A stretch of DNA of 43,093 nt from JAFDXJ01 sp038257845 (GTDB taxonomy: Bacteria > Bacteroidota > Bacteroidia > Chitinophagales > Chitinophagaceae). This document shows, piece by piece, positions 42,963 through 43,093 of this stretch. A program made the translations under genes and the position numbers. Location: positions 1-43,093 of the forward strand of contig JBBSQL010000024.1 of assembly GCA_038257845.1 (NCBI GenBank), read 5' to 3'. Under the pieces are notes generated by a model, which had not been told where the DNA came from, made no database searches, and saw only the letters and a program-made list of their open reading frames with translations. Position 1 is the stretch's first letter. Each line of letters begins with the position of its first letter.

Positions 42963-43093
42963 AGCAGATTGTGTAAACACTATATTATATCCTGCATCTA
43001 TTTTGAAAGATAGTTAAAAATTGATGAAGAATAATTCCCCAACTGTGAATACTGCCTGTCCAGTTTTTTTCGATGTTTTGTATGGATAAGAAA

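Noticed and set aside
43073..43093. Start of a further gene at the right edge (MFCMDKK)
   Set aside because: Only seven codons are visible, too little to support a gene.

Overview
The window looks like chromosomal DNA of a member of the Bacteroidota, most likely the Chitinophagaceae or a near relative. This is inferred from gene families and promoter style. It carries families typical of the phylum (a DUF2795 protein, a GIN-domain lipoprotein, a CBM9-like/DUF5916 outer-membrane protein, and the DEXH helicase plus PdeM of the ligase-associated repair set). Several genes follow a TAnnTTTG -7 box, in one case with a perfectly spaced TTTG -33 box, and Shine-Dalgarno sequences are weak or absent. 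The central ~30 kb reads as ordinary core genome. Both ends and the 32-34 kb stretch read as AT-rich accessory DNA.

Layout. 1-3.4 kb: accessory segment with a tRNA T-arm-like hairpin, a small orphan ORF, a Panacea-type antitoxin with a MazF-like partner, a truncated alpha/beta hydrolase, and a second toxin-antitoxin-like pair (helical protein plus RelE/ParE-like protein). 3.4-7.1 kb: threonine synthase, an O-methyltransferase and a lipoprotein. 7.1-12.9 kb: an RsmB/NOP-type rRNA methyltransferase, then the 2-oxoglutarate dehydrogenase E2 and E1 genes (minus-strand operon E1-E2-methyltransferase), divergent from rpsT. 12.9-17.5 kb: histidine kinase and response regulator, an M14 carboxypeptidase and a GIN-domain lipoprotein. 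17.6-23.7 kb: guaA, a periplasmic-binding-like protein, the DEXH helicase and PdeM. 23.7-30.7 kb: minus-strand cluster of a PIG-L deacetylase, a previously unlisted 38-residue membrane microprotein, a sodium:solute symporter translationally coupled to it, and a DUF5916 protein. 31-34 kb: lolD, DUF2795, a lipoprotein gene bracketed by two directly repeated ~173 bp elements, and a DUF433/PIN-like toxin-antitoxin pair. 34-40 kb: two divergent M1 aminopeptidases and a LysR regulator with a YeiH-type exporter. 40-43 kb: a MESH1-like HD hydrolase, a broken SRPBCC gene, a Shedu-like nuclease with a receiver-like N-terminus, an attC-like folded element and a small membrane protein.

How the parts work together. 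E1 and E2 form most of the 2-oxoglutarate dehydrogenase complex. Kinase and regulator form a two-component system next to secreted peptidases. Helicase and PdeM belong to a DNA-repair set whose ligase and exonuclease are not in this window. Three toxin-antitoxin-like modules and one probable anti-phage nuclease are concentrated in the accessory parts. Two families of dispersed hairpin-forming repeats decorate the same parts.

The most promising item for new biology is the Shedu-like protein with a degenerate receiver-like N-terminal domain (41148-42365). Next are the helical-protein/RelE-like pair (2494-3357), the symporter microprotein (28046-28162), and the tandem duplication that creates the DUF433/PIN gene overlap. 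All assignments come from reading sequence and motifs; no database search was run.
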